The notes beneath the pieces were generated by a model. It searched no databases and had not been told where the DNA came from. It saw only the letters and a list, made by a program, of their open reading frames with translations. A stretch of 59,558 bases of DNA from Deltaproteobacteria bacterium (GTDB lineage Bacteria > Desulfobacterota > GWC2-55-46 > DRQE01), in contig WGFM01000009.1 in NCBI GenBank assembly GCA_015492245.1, forward strand, positions 1 to 59,558, given 5' to 3'. Of this stretch, positions 42,916 through 51,337 are shown piece after piece. Numbering within the stretch: position 1 is the stretch's first letter; the number at the start of each line of letters is the position of its first letter. Made by a program: the position numbers and the translations under genes.

Positions 42916-44283
42916 TCAGAAGTACTCGGGCTTTACCATGAGGATTTTTTCCACCTTGGGCACCGTCTTCCTGTGGGTAAAGATGAGCACCCTGTCTCCA
43001 TGGTTTATGACAGTATCTCCATCTGGAAGCATCACCTTCTCTTCCCTCTCTATGGCCCCTATCACAGAGCCCTGGGGAAGCTTAAGCTCCTTTATGGGTC
43101 TGTCCACTATGTCTGAAGTCTTCAGTGCTATCGTCTCGATAGCCTCTACCCTTCCTCCCATAAGTGTCTTCACTGAGACCACCTTGCCCCTTCTTACAAA
43201 CTGCAGTATATCGCTTACAGAGGCAAGCCTCGGAGATACGGCAACATCTATCCCTATGGTGGAGACCATGGAAAGATACTCTGGCTTGTCTATCAGTGCT
43301 ATGGCCCGTTTTGCACCAAGTCTTTTTGCAAGAAGAGATGTGAGTATGTTTGCCTCTTCGTCGTTTGTTACGGCCACCAGCGTATCGGTCTCCCTTATGT
43401 TCTCTTCCCTGAGGAGTTCCCTGTCCGTCCCATCGCCTGCTATCACTATGGTTCTATCGAGCCGTTCGGCAAGAAAGTTGCACCTCTCCTCATCCCTCTC
43501 TATAATCTTTACCTGATAGCCAAGTTCTTCCATTGGGCTTGCAAGGTAATATCCCACATCTCCTCCACCCACTATTATACACCTGTTGGTTGGCACCTCT
43601 TCACCTCTGCCAAACAGGGCCACCACCCTGTTCGCCCTGTCAGGCAGTGTAAGTGCAAACACCATATCCGCTGCCCTGAACACGGTATCTCCCGATGGCA
43701 GTATGGTCTCGTCCCCCCTGTATATGGAGGCCACAATCATGTCCACATCCGTGTAGAGACCTCTCAGGTCGTCTATCTTCTTGCCCACAAGGCCCGAGCC
43801 ACTGTCGAGCCTGCATCCAACGAGCTTTAGCCGTCCCTCCATAAAGTCCATCACATCTATCGCACCAGGCACCTCTATTATCTTCAGTATCCTCTCTGCG
43901 GCAACCTTCTCAGGGTTTATTATGAGGTCCAGATCAAGTGAGTCCTTGTCGAATATCTTTGTATACTCCAGGTAATCTGGATTCCTTATCCTTGCTATCT
44001 TCTTGGGCACCTTTGACTGTGTATCGGCTATGAGGCAGGCTATCATGTTCACCTCATCACTGTCGGTTACGGCTATGACCATGTCTGACTTCTCTATGCC
44101 TGCCTCCATGAGAACATGGGGGCTCGAGCCACTGCCATGGACAATCCTTACATCGAGGCTTTCCTTTACCTCCTTTATGCGTTTTTCCTCTTTCTCTATG
44201 AGGGTTATATCCTGTCCCTCCTTCGAGAACTTCTCTGCTATGGTATAGCCCACCACACCCGCACCTATTATGATGACCCTCAT
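42916..44283 (-). CDS. trkA: Trk potassium transport regulatory protein
   Basis: This 455-residue protein has two tandem RCK units. Each has a Rossmann fold (MRVIIIGAGVVGYTIAEKFSKEG at 1; CIIVGGGDVGYYLASPMEELG near 235) and a TrkA-C domain. NAD(H)/ATP binding gates TrkH. The C-terminal TrkA-C (VIGAIEREEKVMLPDGDTVI) is complete. Its ATG overlaps the nfo stop by 4 bases. Confidence 0.95.
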   Translation of the reverse strand: MRVIIIGAGVVGYTIAEKFSKEGQDITLIEKEEKRIKEVKESLDVRIVHGSGSSPHVLMEAGIEKSDMVIAVTDSDEVNMIACLIADTQSKVPKKIARIRNPDYLEYTKIFDKDSLDLDLIINPEKVAAERILKIIEVPGAIDVMDFMEGRLKLVGCRLDSGSGLVGKKIDDLRGLYTDVDMIVASIYRGDETILPSGDTVFRAADMVFALTLPDRANRVVALFGRGEEVPTNRCIIVGGGDVGYYLASPMEELGYQVKIIERDEERCNFLAERLDRTIVIAGDGTDRELLREENIRETDTLVAVTNDEEANILTSLLAKRLGAKRAIALIDKPEYLSMVSTIGIDVAVSPRLASVSDILQFVRRGKVVSVKTLMGGRVEAIETIALKTSDIVDRPIKELKLPQGSVIGAIEREEKVMLPDGDTVINHGDRVLIFTHRKTVPKVEKILMVKPEYF

Positions 44284-45122
44284 CTCTGTATCATCTCCTT
44301 TACCCTGTCGAGGTTCATAATATCATCCTTGAGCCCCCTTTTCTTCGGGGTCTCCAGTATAAGGGGTTTGTCTCTGAAGAGAGGGGCATTGACAACCGCT
44401 TTCAGTCCATCGGTGCCTATCGTTCCAGCACCTATGTGCTCGTGTCTATCCACAAGGCTGCCACAATCTGCCTTCGAGTCGTTAAGATGAACCAGCTCAA
44501 GCCTTTCGGCAAGCCCTGCATTCTCCATAAGAGTTGAAAGTGCTTCTACCTCTTTGGTATTCTTCATACTGTAGCCTGCACTGAACCCGTGGGCTGTATC
44601 GAAGCAGAACCCTGTGTTGTAATTGTAGCTTTCCTCGAGGATAGATGCTATATCTTCAAGGCTTGCGCCCAGCTGTGTGCCAGAGCCTGCGGTATTCTCC
44701 ATGAGTATCTCTACTTCCATTCCAGCCCTCTTCCTTGCCCGTTTTATGGCCTCTACGGCCCTCTTTATCCCATTTTTATGTCCCTTTCTGCCACAACTTC
44801 CCGGATGCAGCACAAGATAATGGGCATCGAGCCTCTGTGCCACCTCTATCTCCCTGCACAGAAGCCCTATGGACTTCTCATACAATCCATCATCTGGTGA
44901 GGCCATGTTTATGAGATAAGATGCGTGTATCACCACAGGCTCGAGTGCAACACCTTTTCTCATCGTCTCAAACTTTTCCATGTCTTCTTTCAACGCCCTT
45001 TTCATCCTCCAGCTTCTCGGGTTGTGCGAGAAGAACTGCACACACTGGCAACCCAGCCTCATTGCCTCTTTCAGTGCTCCTGCAAGGCCATCTTTTATGG
45101 AGGTATGCACACCAAGGGGCAT
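44280..45122 (-). CDS. nfo: endonuclease IV (AP endonuclease)
   Basis: This 280-residue TIM-barrel enzyme has three zinc sites: GVHTSIKDG, VIHASYLINMASP, YLVLHPGSCG, ILMENTAGSGTQLG, FCFDTAHGFSAGY, LVHLNDSKADCGSLVDRHEHIGAG and LILETPK. It cuts DNA at abasic sites. The start is ATG 45122, in a TGATG overlap with the stop of the preceding gene. A longer in-frame extension upstream lies wholly inside that gene and is a shadow. Length now equals the family norm. Confidence 0.95.
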   Translation of the reverse strand: MPLGVHTSIKDGLAGALKEAMRLGCQCVQFFSHNPRSWRMKRALKEDMEKFETMRKGVALEPVVIHASYLINMASPDDGLYEKSIGLLCREIEVAQRLDAHYLVLHPGSCGRKGHKNGIKRAVEAIKRARKRAGMEVEILMENTAGSGTQLGASLEDIASILEESYNYNTGFCFDTAHGFSAGYSMKNTKEVEALSTLMENAGLAERLELVHLNDSKADCGSLVDRHEHIGAGTIGTDGLKAVVNAPLFRDKPLILETPKKRGLKDDIMNLDRVKEMIQR

Positions 45123-46036
45123 CAGCGTTTCTGTTTGCCCTCCAGAACCTTTCTTGCGGCCACTGCGAGTGCACTGGGTATGCTCTTGCTCTTTGCGAGC
45201 TTCTGAAGATCCTTCTCGAAAAGATGGCTCATAAGCCTCATGGATAGGTGGAGTGGTGTCTTCGGGTTGGTAACCAGGTTGTATTTTATCCTGTAGTTCT
45301 TCAACCACTCCTTGTTTCGTGCCACCTCCCGCAGGAGTTCATCGGGTGTGGACTTGGATGCAGTAAGCTTTATCACCTCGTCCTCGGTTATCCTTGGGTT
45401 TTTGAGCACACTCATGGACACCATCTTGTTCGAGTCCTTTATGAGCACCTCACGGGCCTCCTTGCCGCCTGTGAGGGCGAGCTTTATCTTCTCTGCCACT
45501 GTCATGCGGACTATCTGTTGCTGCACGGAGCCGGCTTCGAGGACATCTTCCTCGGTGCCCTCTTCTTGAGGGGTGGACTCCTCTTCTACATCCCCTTCGG
45601 CCTCGGGCAGGCTTTCCTCTATGAACTCCTCAAGAAGAGGGTTCTGCCCAAGAAGGCTTTCTTCTTTTTTCAGACCCTTTATGAACCCCTTTGGGGCCAC
45701 CCTTGCCACCTCCTCGAACACCTCTCTGGTGGCAGAGGGATTTGCCAGTATTAGCCTCAGGACTGCCTCCTCGTTGCGGTGTAGATGTGAAAGCTTCTTG
45801 AGTATAACAGGCTCAACGGGTTCAAGCAGTGCCTTGAGGAGTTCCCTGTGGGGAAACCCTGCAAAGTTCTCCCTTGCCGTGGTCCTCACCTCTTCGTCCT
45901 TGTCGAAGGAGAGTATAAAGAGGGTGGTAAGCCTTTCGACAGGTGTGAGCTCTTCCAGTCCTGCTGCTGCACGGAGCCTTTCCTCCTTTGGAGCCTCTGG
46001 ACCAACAAAGGCATATAATCTTTTAGATACCCTCAT
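45122..46036 (-). CDS. helical-repeat protein of unknown function
   Basis: This 304-residue protein has an N-terminal HEAT-like half (EELTPVERLTTLFILSFDKD; ILKKLSHLHRNEEAVLRLIL), a Glu-rich linker (about 140-170) and a C-terminal repeat half (MVSMSVLKNPRITEDEVIKL; LLREVARNKEWLKNYRIKY; LVTNPKTPLHLSMRLMSHL). Similar uncharacterised proteins occur in deltaproteobacteria and related lineages. The start overlaps the EF-G-like stop by one base (TAATG) and the end overlaps nfo. Confidence 0.7.
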   Translation of the reverse strand: MRVSKRLYAFVGPEAPKEERLRAAAGLEELTPVERLTTLFILSFDKDEEVRTTARENFAGFPHRELLKALLEPVEPVILKKLSHLHRNEEAVLRLILANPSATREVFEEVARVAPKGFIKGLKKEESLLGQNPLLEEFIEESLPEAEGDVEEESTPQEEGTEEDVLEAGSVQQQIVRMTVAEKIKLALTGGKEAREVLIKDSNKMVSMSVLKNPRITEDEVIKLTASKSTPDELLREVARNKEWLKNYRIKYNLVTNPKTPLHLSMRLMSHLFEKDLQKLAKSKSIPSALAVAARKVLEGKQKR

Positions 46037-48111
46037 TATCTTTCCTTTACTGCTGCCGCCTTCACCTTTTCTGCTATATGTGGTGGCACATCCTGGTAGT
46101 GTGAGAAGGCCATGGTAAATGTGCCCTTGTCCGATGTCATACCCTTGAGATCACTCGCATAATCTATCACCTCTGCCATGGGCACCAGCGCCTTTACCGT
46201 TGTATAGCCTGCCCGTTTGGATTCCACACCCTGTATTCTACCCCTTCTTGCGTTTATATCTCCCATTATATCACCCATATTCTCTTCTGGCACCACTATC
46301 TCCATCTTCATTACTGGTTCCAGAAGGACAGGGTCTGCGGCCTCCATAGCCTTCTTGAAACCCATGGAGGCTGCTATCTTGAAGGCCATATCAGAGGAAT
46401 CCACGCTGTGGTGAGAACCGTCGTAGAGCCTTACCTTCACATCCACCACTGGGTAGCCTGCCACAACCCCTGTCAGCATCGCCTCCTTTATGCCCTTCTC
46501 CACGGCTGGTATGTACTGGCGGGGTATGACACCACCAACTATGTTGTCCACGAACTCGAACCCCTCTCCCCTGGGCAGTGGGGATACCTCGAGCCAGGTA
46601 TCTCCATACTGCCCCCTTCCGCCGGACTGTTTCTTGTATCTACCCTGTGCCTTCGCACCCGAGCGTATGGTCTCCTTGTAGGGTATCTTTGGTCTCTGAA
46701 GCTCCACCTCGCAACCATACTTTCTCTTAAGACGCTCCACTATGACCTCAAGATGTGTCTGTCCGTAGCCTGATATGAGGAACTCCTTGGTCTCATCGTC
46801 TCTGCGGAACTCAACCCCCGGGTCCTCTTCCATGAGCTTCTCCATCGCTGCATGGAGTTTTTCCTCGTCCCCCTTTGTCTTTGGTGTAACTGCATAGGAC
46901 AGTACTGCCGGTATATGCTCCGGGGGGACAAATACCACCTTTACCTCCCCTGTAACGAGTGTGTCCCCTGTGTGTGTATCCTTGAGCTTGGCTGTTGCCA
47001 CAATGTCTCCTGCAGAGGCGGCCTCAACCTCTGTGGTCTTGCCACCCTCCATCACATAAAGGTGAGAGAGCTTTTCCTTAGCCCCCCTTGTGGTGTTGAA
47101 GACCGTGGTATCTGCACTTACTGTGCCAGAATATACCCTCAAGAGCGAGAGCCTTCCTGCAAAGGGTTCTATTATGGTCTTGAATACGAAGGCCACAAAG
47201 GGTGGGTCATCTTCCGACTCTTCAGCCCTTATCTCATTGCCAGAAGCATCCATGCCGAAGACCTCTCTATCCAGTGGCGATGGCATACAGAGGTTTATGG
47301 CATCCATAAGAAGGTTTATCCCCACATTCTTCAATGCGGACCCGCACATAACAGGCACGAACATGTCCTTCTGCACGGCCATCCTTAATGCCCTTCTTAT
47401 CTCTTCTATAGTAAGTTCCTCTCCTTCGAGATAGCGTTCTGTAAGTCCATCGTCTGCCTCCACCACCGCCTCTATGAGTGCCTCTCTTCTTATGCTTGCC
47501 TCTTCTTTGATCTCATCATCGCATTCTGTCTTTGTAAACCTTCCAGAGCCATCGTCGTCATATACGAATGCCTTCATCGTGAGAAGGTCTACTACACCCC
47601 TGAACCCGTCTCTCTCTCCCATTGGTATGGAAAGGGGCAGCAAGTTCTTCCCGAACACCTCTTCCGCCTCTTTAAGACGCAAAGAGAAGTCGGCCCTTTC
47701 GTGGTCCATCTTGTTCAGGAATACTATCTTCTTAAGCCCTTTCTTTTCGGTATATTCCCATGCCCTCTCTGTGCCAACCTTTATTCCACCTGCAGAGCTT
47801 ACCACCACCACCGCACCTTCTGCCACATCCATCGCCCCTATGGCCTCATGGAAGAAATTGGAATAGCCTGGCGTGTCCATAATATTCACATGGAAGTTGT
47901 CCCATCTGTAATGATGAAGCGATGAAGAAAGGGTCATCTTCCGTCGTTTCTCCTCCGGGGTGCTGTCCAGAACGGAACTTTCTCCATCCACACTTCCCCT
48001 CCTATCTGTCATGCCTGCATTGAACAACATGGACTCTGCAAGGGTAGTCTTGCCAGAGCCGTTGTGCGAGGTAAAGAGGATATTCCTCTTTCTCTCTATG
48101 GGGATATCCAT
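46036..48111 (-). CDS. EF-G-like translational GTPase (EF-G2 type)
   Basis: This 691-residue protein has the EF-G domain plan: G1 SHNGSGKTTLAESMLF, G3 MDTPGYSNF, G4 FLNKMDHERADF, and domains II-V ending in FSHYQDVPPHIAEKV. The first P-loop residue is Ser where Gly or Ala is usual. In many bacteria this second EF-G acts in special conditions or has no essential elongation role. No ribosomal protein or EF-Tu genes are nearby, as expected for the paralogue. Confidence 0.9.
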   Translation of the reverse strand: MDIPIERKRNILFTSHNGSGKTTLAESMLFNAGMTDRRGSVDGESSVLDSTPEEKRRKMTLSSSLHHYRWDNFHVNIMDTPGYSNFFHEAIGAMDVAEGAVVVVSSAGGIKVGTERAWEYTEKKGLKKIVFLNKMDHERADFSLRLKEAEEVFGKNLLPLSIPMGERDGFRGVVDLLTMKAFVYDDDGSGRFTKTECDDEIKEEASIRREALIEAVVEADDGLTERYLEGEELTIEEIRRALRMAVQKDMFVPVMCGSALKNVGINLLMDAINLCMPSPLDREVFGMDASGNEIRAEESEDDPPFVAFVFKTIIEPFAGRLSLLRVYSGTVSADTTVFNTTRGAKEKLSHLYVMEGGKTTEVEAASAGDIVATAKLKDTHTGDTLVTGEVKVVFVPPEHIPAVLSYAVTPKTKGDEEKLHAAMEKLMEEDPGVEFRRDDETKEFLISGYGQTHLEVIVERLKRKYGCEVELQRPKIPYKETIRSGAKAQGRYKKQSGGRGQYGDTWLEVSPLPRGEGFEFVDNIVGGVIPRQYIPAVEKGIKEAMLTGVVAGYPVVDVKVRLYDGSHHSVDSSDMAFKIAASMGFKKAMEAADPVLLEPVMKMEIVVPEENMGDIMGDINARRGRIQGVESKRAGYTTVKALVPMAEVIDYASDLKGMTSDKGTFTMAFSHYQDVPPHIAEKVKAAAVKER

Positions 48112-48257
48112 CTGCCACCTCCCTTCTGGATACCCCGCTTTTTACCCCCTGCCAGGTAGCTAATCCGACAGGGACAAAAAGGGGTGGTTAATACTGTCGA
48201 CCCTCTTCTCTCTACATGGGCTGGCCTTTCTCCAGTGGACTTCACCTCCTTTATCTT

Positions 48258-48734
48258 TCAGCCTTTTGGTGGACCCTTCTTCCTTAAAAGGTTTGGCAGT
48301 GTTCGTCTGAAGAATATACCAAGATATTTATTCAGCGGGTTTGATCTTTTGAGGAAAGGTATTATTGGTCTTTTCCTTATACCGAGTTGAATCATCATCT
48401 CGTTTATGTCTTCGTTGTCGGGGTCGAACCTCAACCCCTTCTTGAAGGCGGTGATGGCACCCTTTTTGTTGTCCGCTGCAAGGTACACCTTGCCCAGGTT
48501 GAGGTAGTACTCCGCCTTGAAGAACTCCTTCTTTATGGCCTTTGTGCACAGCTCGAGGCCGAGTCCAATCTTGCCCCACTTGAGGGCCGCACACATTCCG
48601 TAGTAGCTCATGTAGGCCGGGTTGTCCCTGTCGTGGCCATAGGCCTTCTCGAAGGCCTTTGCGGCCTCCTCAAGGTCTCCTCTCCTGAGAAGGCTCAATC
48701 CTTCTTTGAAAAGCTCCTGTGGGCCCTCTGTCAT
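48258..48734 (-). CDS. TPR-repeat protein
   Basis: This 158-residue protein contains three TPR units (about 5-40, GLSLLRRGDLEEAAKAFEKA; 45-75; 80-112, YYLNLGKVYLAADNKKGAIT) and a basic tail with KRPIIPFLKRSNPLNKYLG. It has no signal peptide. It overlaps coaX by 4 bases (ATGA) and is followed by a 146-bp gap before the EF-G-like gene. Its partner is unknown. Confidence 0.85.
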   Translation of the reverse strand: MTEGPQELFKEGLSLLRRGDLEEAAKAFEKAYGHDRDNPAYMSYYGMCAALKWGKIGLGLELCTKAIKKEFFKAEYYLNLGKVYLAADNKKGAITAFKKGLRFDPDNEDINEMMIQLGIRKRPIIPFLKRSNPLNKYLGIFFRRTLPNLLRKKGPPKG

Positions 48735-49495
48735 CTGTTCACCTCGTAGAGTATCCTGAGTCCCTTGAGCACCAGGAACTCCTCAACCTCTTCAATGGCC
48801 CTTATCTCTTCTGCCATACCCTCTGAATAACCACCTGTTGCTATCACCCTTGGAGATGTGCGGAGTTCTTTCTTCATCCGTTCTATAATACCCTCGACAA
48901 GCCCCACAAACCCATAGAACATACCTGCCCTTATACACTCTACCGTGTTTTTTCCCACAACTGTCTTTGGTCTTGATATGTCCACCCGTGGAAGTCTTGA
49001 TGCCCGCTTGAAGAGGGCATCTGCAGAAACCCCTATCCCCGGGGCTATCACCCCACCCCTGTATTTACCCCTGTCGGTTATGTAGTCGAATGTTATGGCT
49101 GTGCCGAAGTCCACTATTATTATGTTTCCTCCGTAGAGATGATAGCCCGCCACAGCGTTTACTATTCTATCTGCTCCCACCTCCCTGGGGTCATCCACAG
49201 ATATGGATATACCCGTTTTTATTCCAGGCTCAACAACAATGGGTCTTACACCCAGAAATCCCTTTATGGCAGAAACGAATACCTCTCTTAACGATGGCAC
49301 CACACACGATATTATGGCCCCATCTATCGCGTCAGGCCTGATGGAGCTATTGAGAAGCAGCCCCTTAAGTGTCAGCCCGTATTCATCGCTCGTCTTCTCC
49401 CTTACCGTATAGAGGCGCCAGTGGGCACGAAGCTCTTCCTTATCGAATATACCTGCCACCGTGGTGGTGTTGCCTATATCCACTGTAAGTATCAT
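48731..49495 (-). CDS. coaX: type III pantothenate kinase
   Basis: This 254-residue ASKHA-fold kinase carries out the first step of CoA synthesis. It has MILTVDIGNTTTVAGIFD at the N-terminus, GADRIVNAVAGYHLYGG, IIVDFGTAITFDYI and GVIAPGIGVSADALFKRAS. ATG 49495 is chosen because the family begins at this Met; 8 further upstream codons would overlap birA. It is 7 bases after the birA stop. BirA-CoaX adjacency is common in bacteria. Confidence 0.95.
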   Translation of the reverse strand: MILTVDIGNTTTVAGIFDKEELRAHWRLYTVREKTSDEYGLTLKGLLLNSSIRPDAIDGAIISCVVPSLREVFVSAIKGFLGVRPIVVEPGIKTGISISVDDPREVGADRIVNAVAGYHLYGGNIIIVDFGTAITFDYITDRGKYRGGVIAPGIGVSADALFKRASRLPRVDISRPKTVVGKNTVECIRAGMFYGFVGLVEGIIERMKKELRTSPRVIATGGYSEGMAEEIRAIEEVEEFLVLKGLRILYEVNR

Positions 49496-49502
49496 CGTCT
49501 TT

Positions 49503-50486
49503 TTATCCTGCAATCTCAAGGTCTCCTGCCATAACCTTCCTCGAGACTCCTGAAGGAAGAGCTACCACGAGCGCCCCATCTCCATCCACCCCCATACACA
49601 CACCTTCCACTATCTCTCTACCCTTCACCACTATCCTTCTGCCTTCGAACCCGAAGTAGTCCTTCCACCTTTTGAGCACCCCTTCGAACCCCTCTTCCAG
49701 GAATCTCTTATACCATTTTTCCAGAGAGGAATAAAGCCCTGCCACAACATGCACCCTTGAGAGCTCTTTTCCACAGACCTCCTTCAAAGATGTCGCGATA
49801 CTCTCTACATCTTCTGGTAGCCCCCTTGTATCCATATTGACATTGAGCCCTATTCCCACAACGATAAAGTTTATCCTGTCTGCCTCTGAGGAGAGCTCTG
49901 TAAGTATTCCACCAAGTTTTCTGCCCTCTACGAGTATATCATTGGGCCACTTGAGCTCTACCCTTACAGGGCACCACTCCTCCACCGCCTCTGCAACGGC
50001 CACACCGGCAAGGAATGTGAGTTTATGTGCCTCCTGTGGTGGAAGATCGGGTCTAAGTATTATGGAGGTGTAGAGGTTCACCCCTTCCGGTGAATACCAT
50101 CTCCTGCCAAGCCTTCCCCTGCCACCCTTTTGTGAGTCTGCCACCACCGCGGTGCCCTCCTGGGCACCATCCTTTGCGAGTGCGGTTGCAACGGTGTTTG
50201 TAGAATCCACAGAGTCATGGAAATGGAGGGTTCTGCCCACAAGCTCTGTCTCAAGGAGGCCCTTTATCTCGTAGGCATTGAATGGCTGGAAGTCGGGGTT
50301 GAGTCTGTAGCCTTTCTTTGGACTACTCTCTATATGGTAGCCTGCCTTTCTTATTGCCTGTATATGTTTCCATACGGCTGTTCTCGATATGCCGAGCCTG
50401 TGGCTTATGGACTCACCTGAGAGATAGCCATCCCGGGCCTCTTTGAGAAGCCTCAGGATGAGCAGTTCTTTTCTGTGGGGTTCCAT
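49503..50486 (-). CDS. birA: bifunctional biotin-protein ligase/biotin repressor
   Basis: This 327-residue protein has an N-terminal HTH (about 15-65; SGESISHRLGISRTAVWKHI), then the ligase core with GGRGRLGRRWYSPEGVNLY and the biotinyl-AMP loop, LKWPNDILVEGRKLGGIL, and a C-terminal SH3-like domain. It attaches biotin to carboxylase carrier proteins and probably represses biotin genes. No bio genes or carboxylases are in the window. It lies 4 bases after nadC. Confidence 0.94.
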   Translation of the reverse strand: MEPHRKELLILRLLKEARDGYLSGESISHRLGISRTAVWKHIQAIRKAGYHIESSPKKGYRLNPDFQPFNAYEIKGLLETELVGRTLHFHDSVDSTNTVATALAKDGAQEGTAVVADSQKGGRGRLGRRWYSPEGVNLYTSIILRPDLPPQEAHKLTFLAGVAVAEAVEEWCPVRVELKWPNDILVEGRKLGGILTELSSEADRINFIVVGIGLNVNMDTRGLPEDVESIATSLKEVCGKELSRVHVVAGLYSSLEKWYKRFLEEGFEGVLKRWKDYFGFEGRRIVVKGREIVEGVCMGVDGDGALVVALPSGVSRKVMAGDLEIAG

Positions 50487-50490
50487 CTTC

Positions 50491-51336
50491 TCACTCTATC
50501 TCGATGCTTATATCCACGGCCCCTGCAGAGTGTGTAAGGGCACCGATGGAGATGTACCTGACACCTGTTCCTGCAAACTCCTCTATATTGTCGAGGCTAA
50601 CCCCGCCTGAGACCTCTGCCACCGCCTTTCCGGATATTATCCTGAGCGCCTTCTTCACCTTTTCGGGGTTCATGTTATCGAGCATTATAATGTCTGCCCC
50701 GCTTTTGAGTGCCTCTTTTACCTCTTTGAGGTTCTTTACCTCCACCTCTATGGACCTGTCTTTTCCGTATCTTCTTCTGACCTTCCTTACTGCCCTCTCT
50801 ATGCTGCCCGCAACGGCTATGTGGTTGTCCTTTACGAGTATGGCATCGAAGAGGCCGAAGCGGTGGTTCAGTCCTCCGCCAACCCTTACGGCGTATTTTT
50901 CGAGGAACCTCATACAGGGGGTGGTCTTTCTTGTATCGAGTATGTTTACCTCCTTGCCTCTGACCTTTTCCACAAACCTTCTTGTAAGTGTGGCTATGCC
51001 GCTGAGCCTCTGGAGAAAATTGAGTGCCACCCTCTCTGCCGTAAGTATGGACTTGACCCTACCCCTTATTGTGGCTATGGTTCGGCCCCCTCTTATGTAT
51101 GCTCCCTCTTTTACCTCTCTCTTGAACTCAAGGCTGTCATCCACCGTCTTGAAGACAAGCTCCATCACATCGAGGCCTGCCACAACCATCCTTTCGCCTG
51201 CTATAACCCTTGCCCTTGCCTGCCTCCGTTCCGGCACTATTGCATCGGTGGTTATGTCCCCTGTGCCTATGTCTTCGGCAAGGGATGCCCTTACAAGCTG
51301 CTCTATGTAATCTGTAAGGTTCTCCTTTTCGGCCAT
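50491..51336 (-). CDS. nadC: nicotinate-nucleotide pyrophosphorylase (carboxylating)
   Basis: This 281-residue QPRTase makes nicotinate mononucleotide from quinolinate. It has LAEDIGTGDITTDAIVPE, LNFLQRLSGIATLTRRFVE, ILDTRKTTPCMRFLEKYAV, GGLNHRFGLFDAILVKDNH, IEVEVKNLKEV, IIMLDNMNPEKV and EVSGGVSLDNI. All the substrate-binding basic residues of the family are visible. It follows valS directly (1 base). Confidence 0.96.
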   Translation of the reverse strand: MAEKENLTDYIEQLVRASLAEDIGTGDITTDAIVPERRQARARVIAGERMVVAGLDVMELVFKTVDDSLEFKREVKEGAYIRGGRTIATIRGRVKSILTAERVALNFLQRLSGIATLTRRFVEKVRGKEVNILDTRKTTPCMRFLEKYAVRVGGGLNHRFGLFDAILVKDNHIAVAGSIERAVRKVRRRYGKDRSIEVEVKNLKEVKEALKSGADIIMLDNMNPEKVKKALRIISGKAVAEVSGGVSLDNIEEFAGTGVRYISIGALTHSAGAVDISIEIE

Positions 51337-51337
51337 C

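Noticed and set aside
45123-45308. N-terminal extension of endonuclease IV
   Set aside because: It lies wholly inside the repeat-protein gene in another frame, and the family begins at Met 45122, which has a TGATG overlap with the previous stop.
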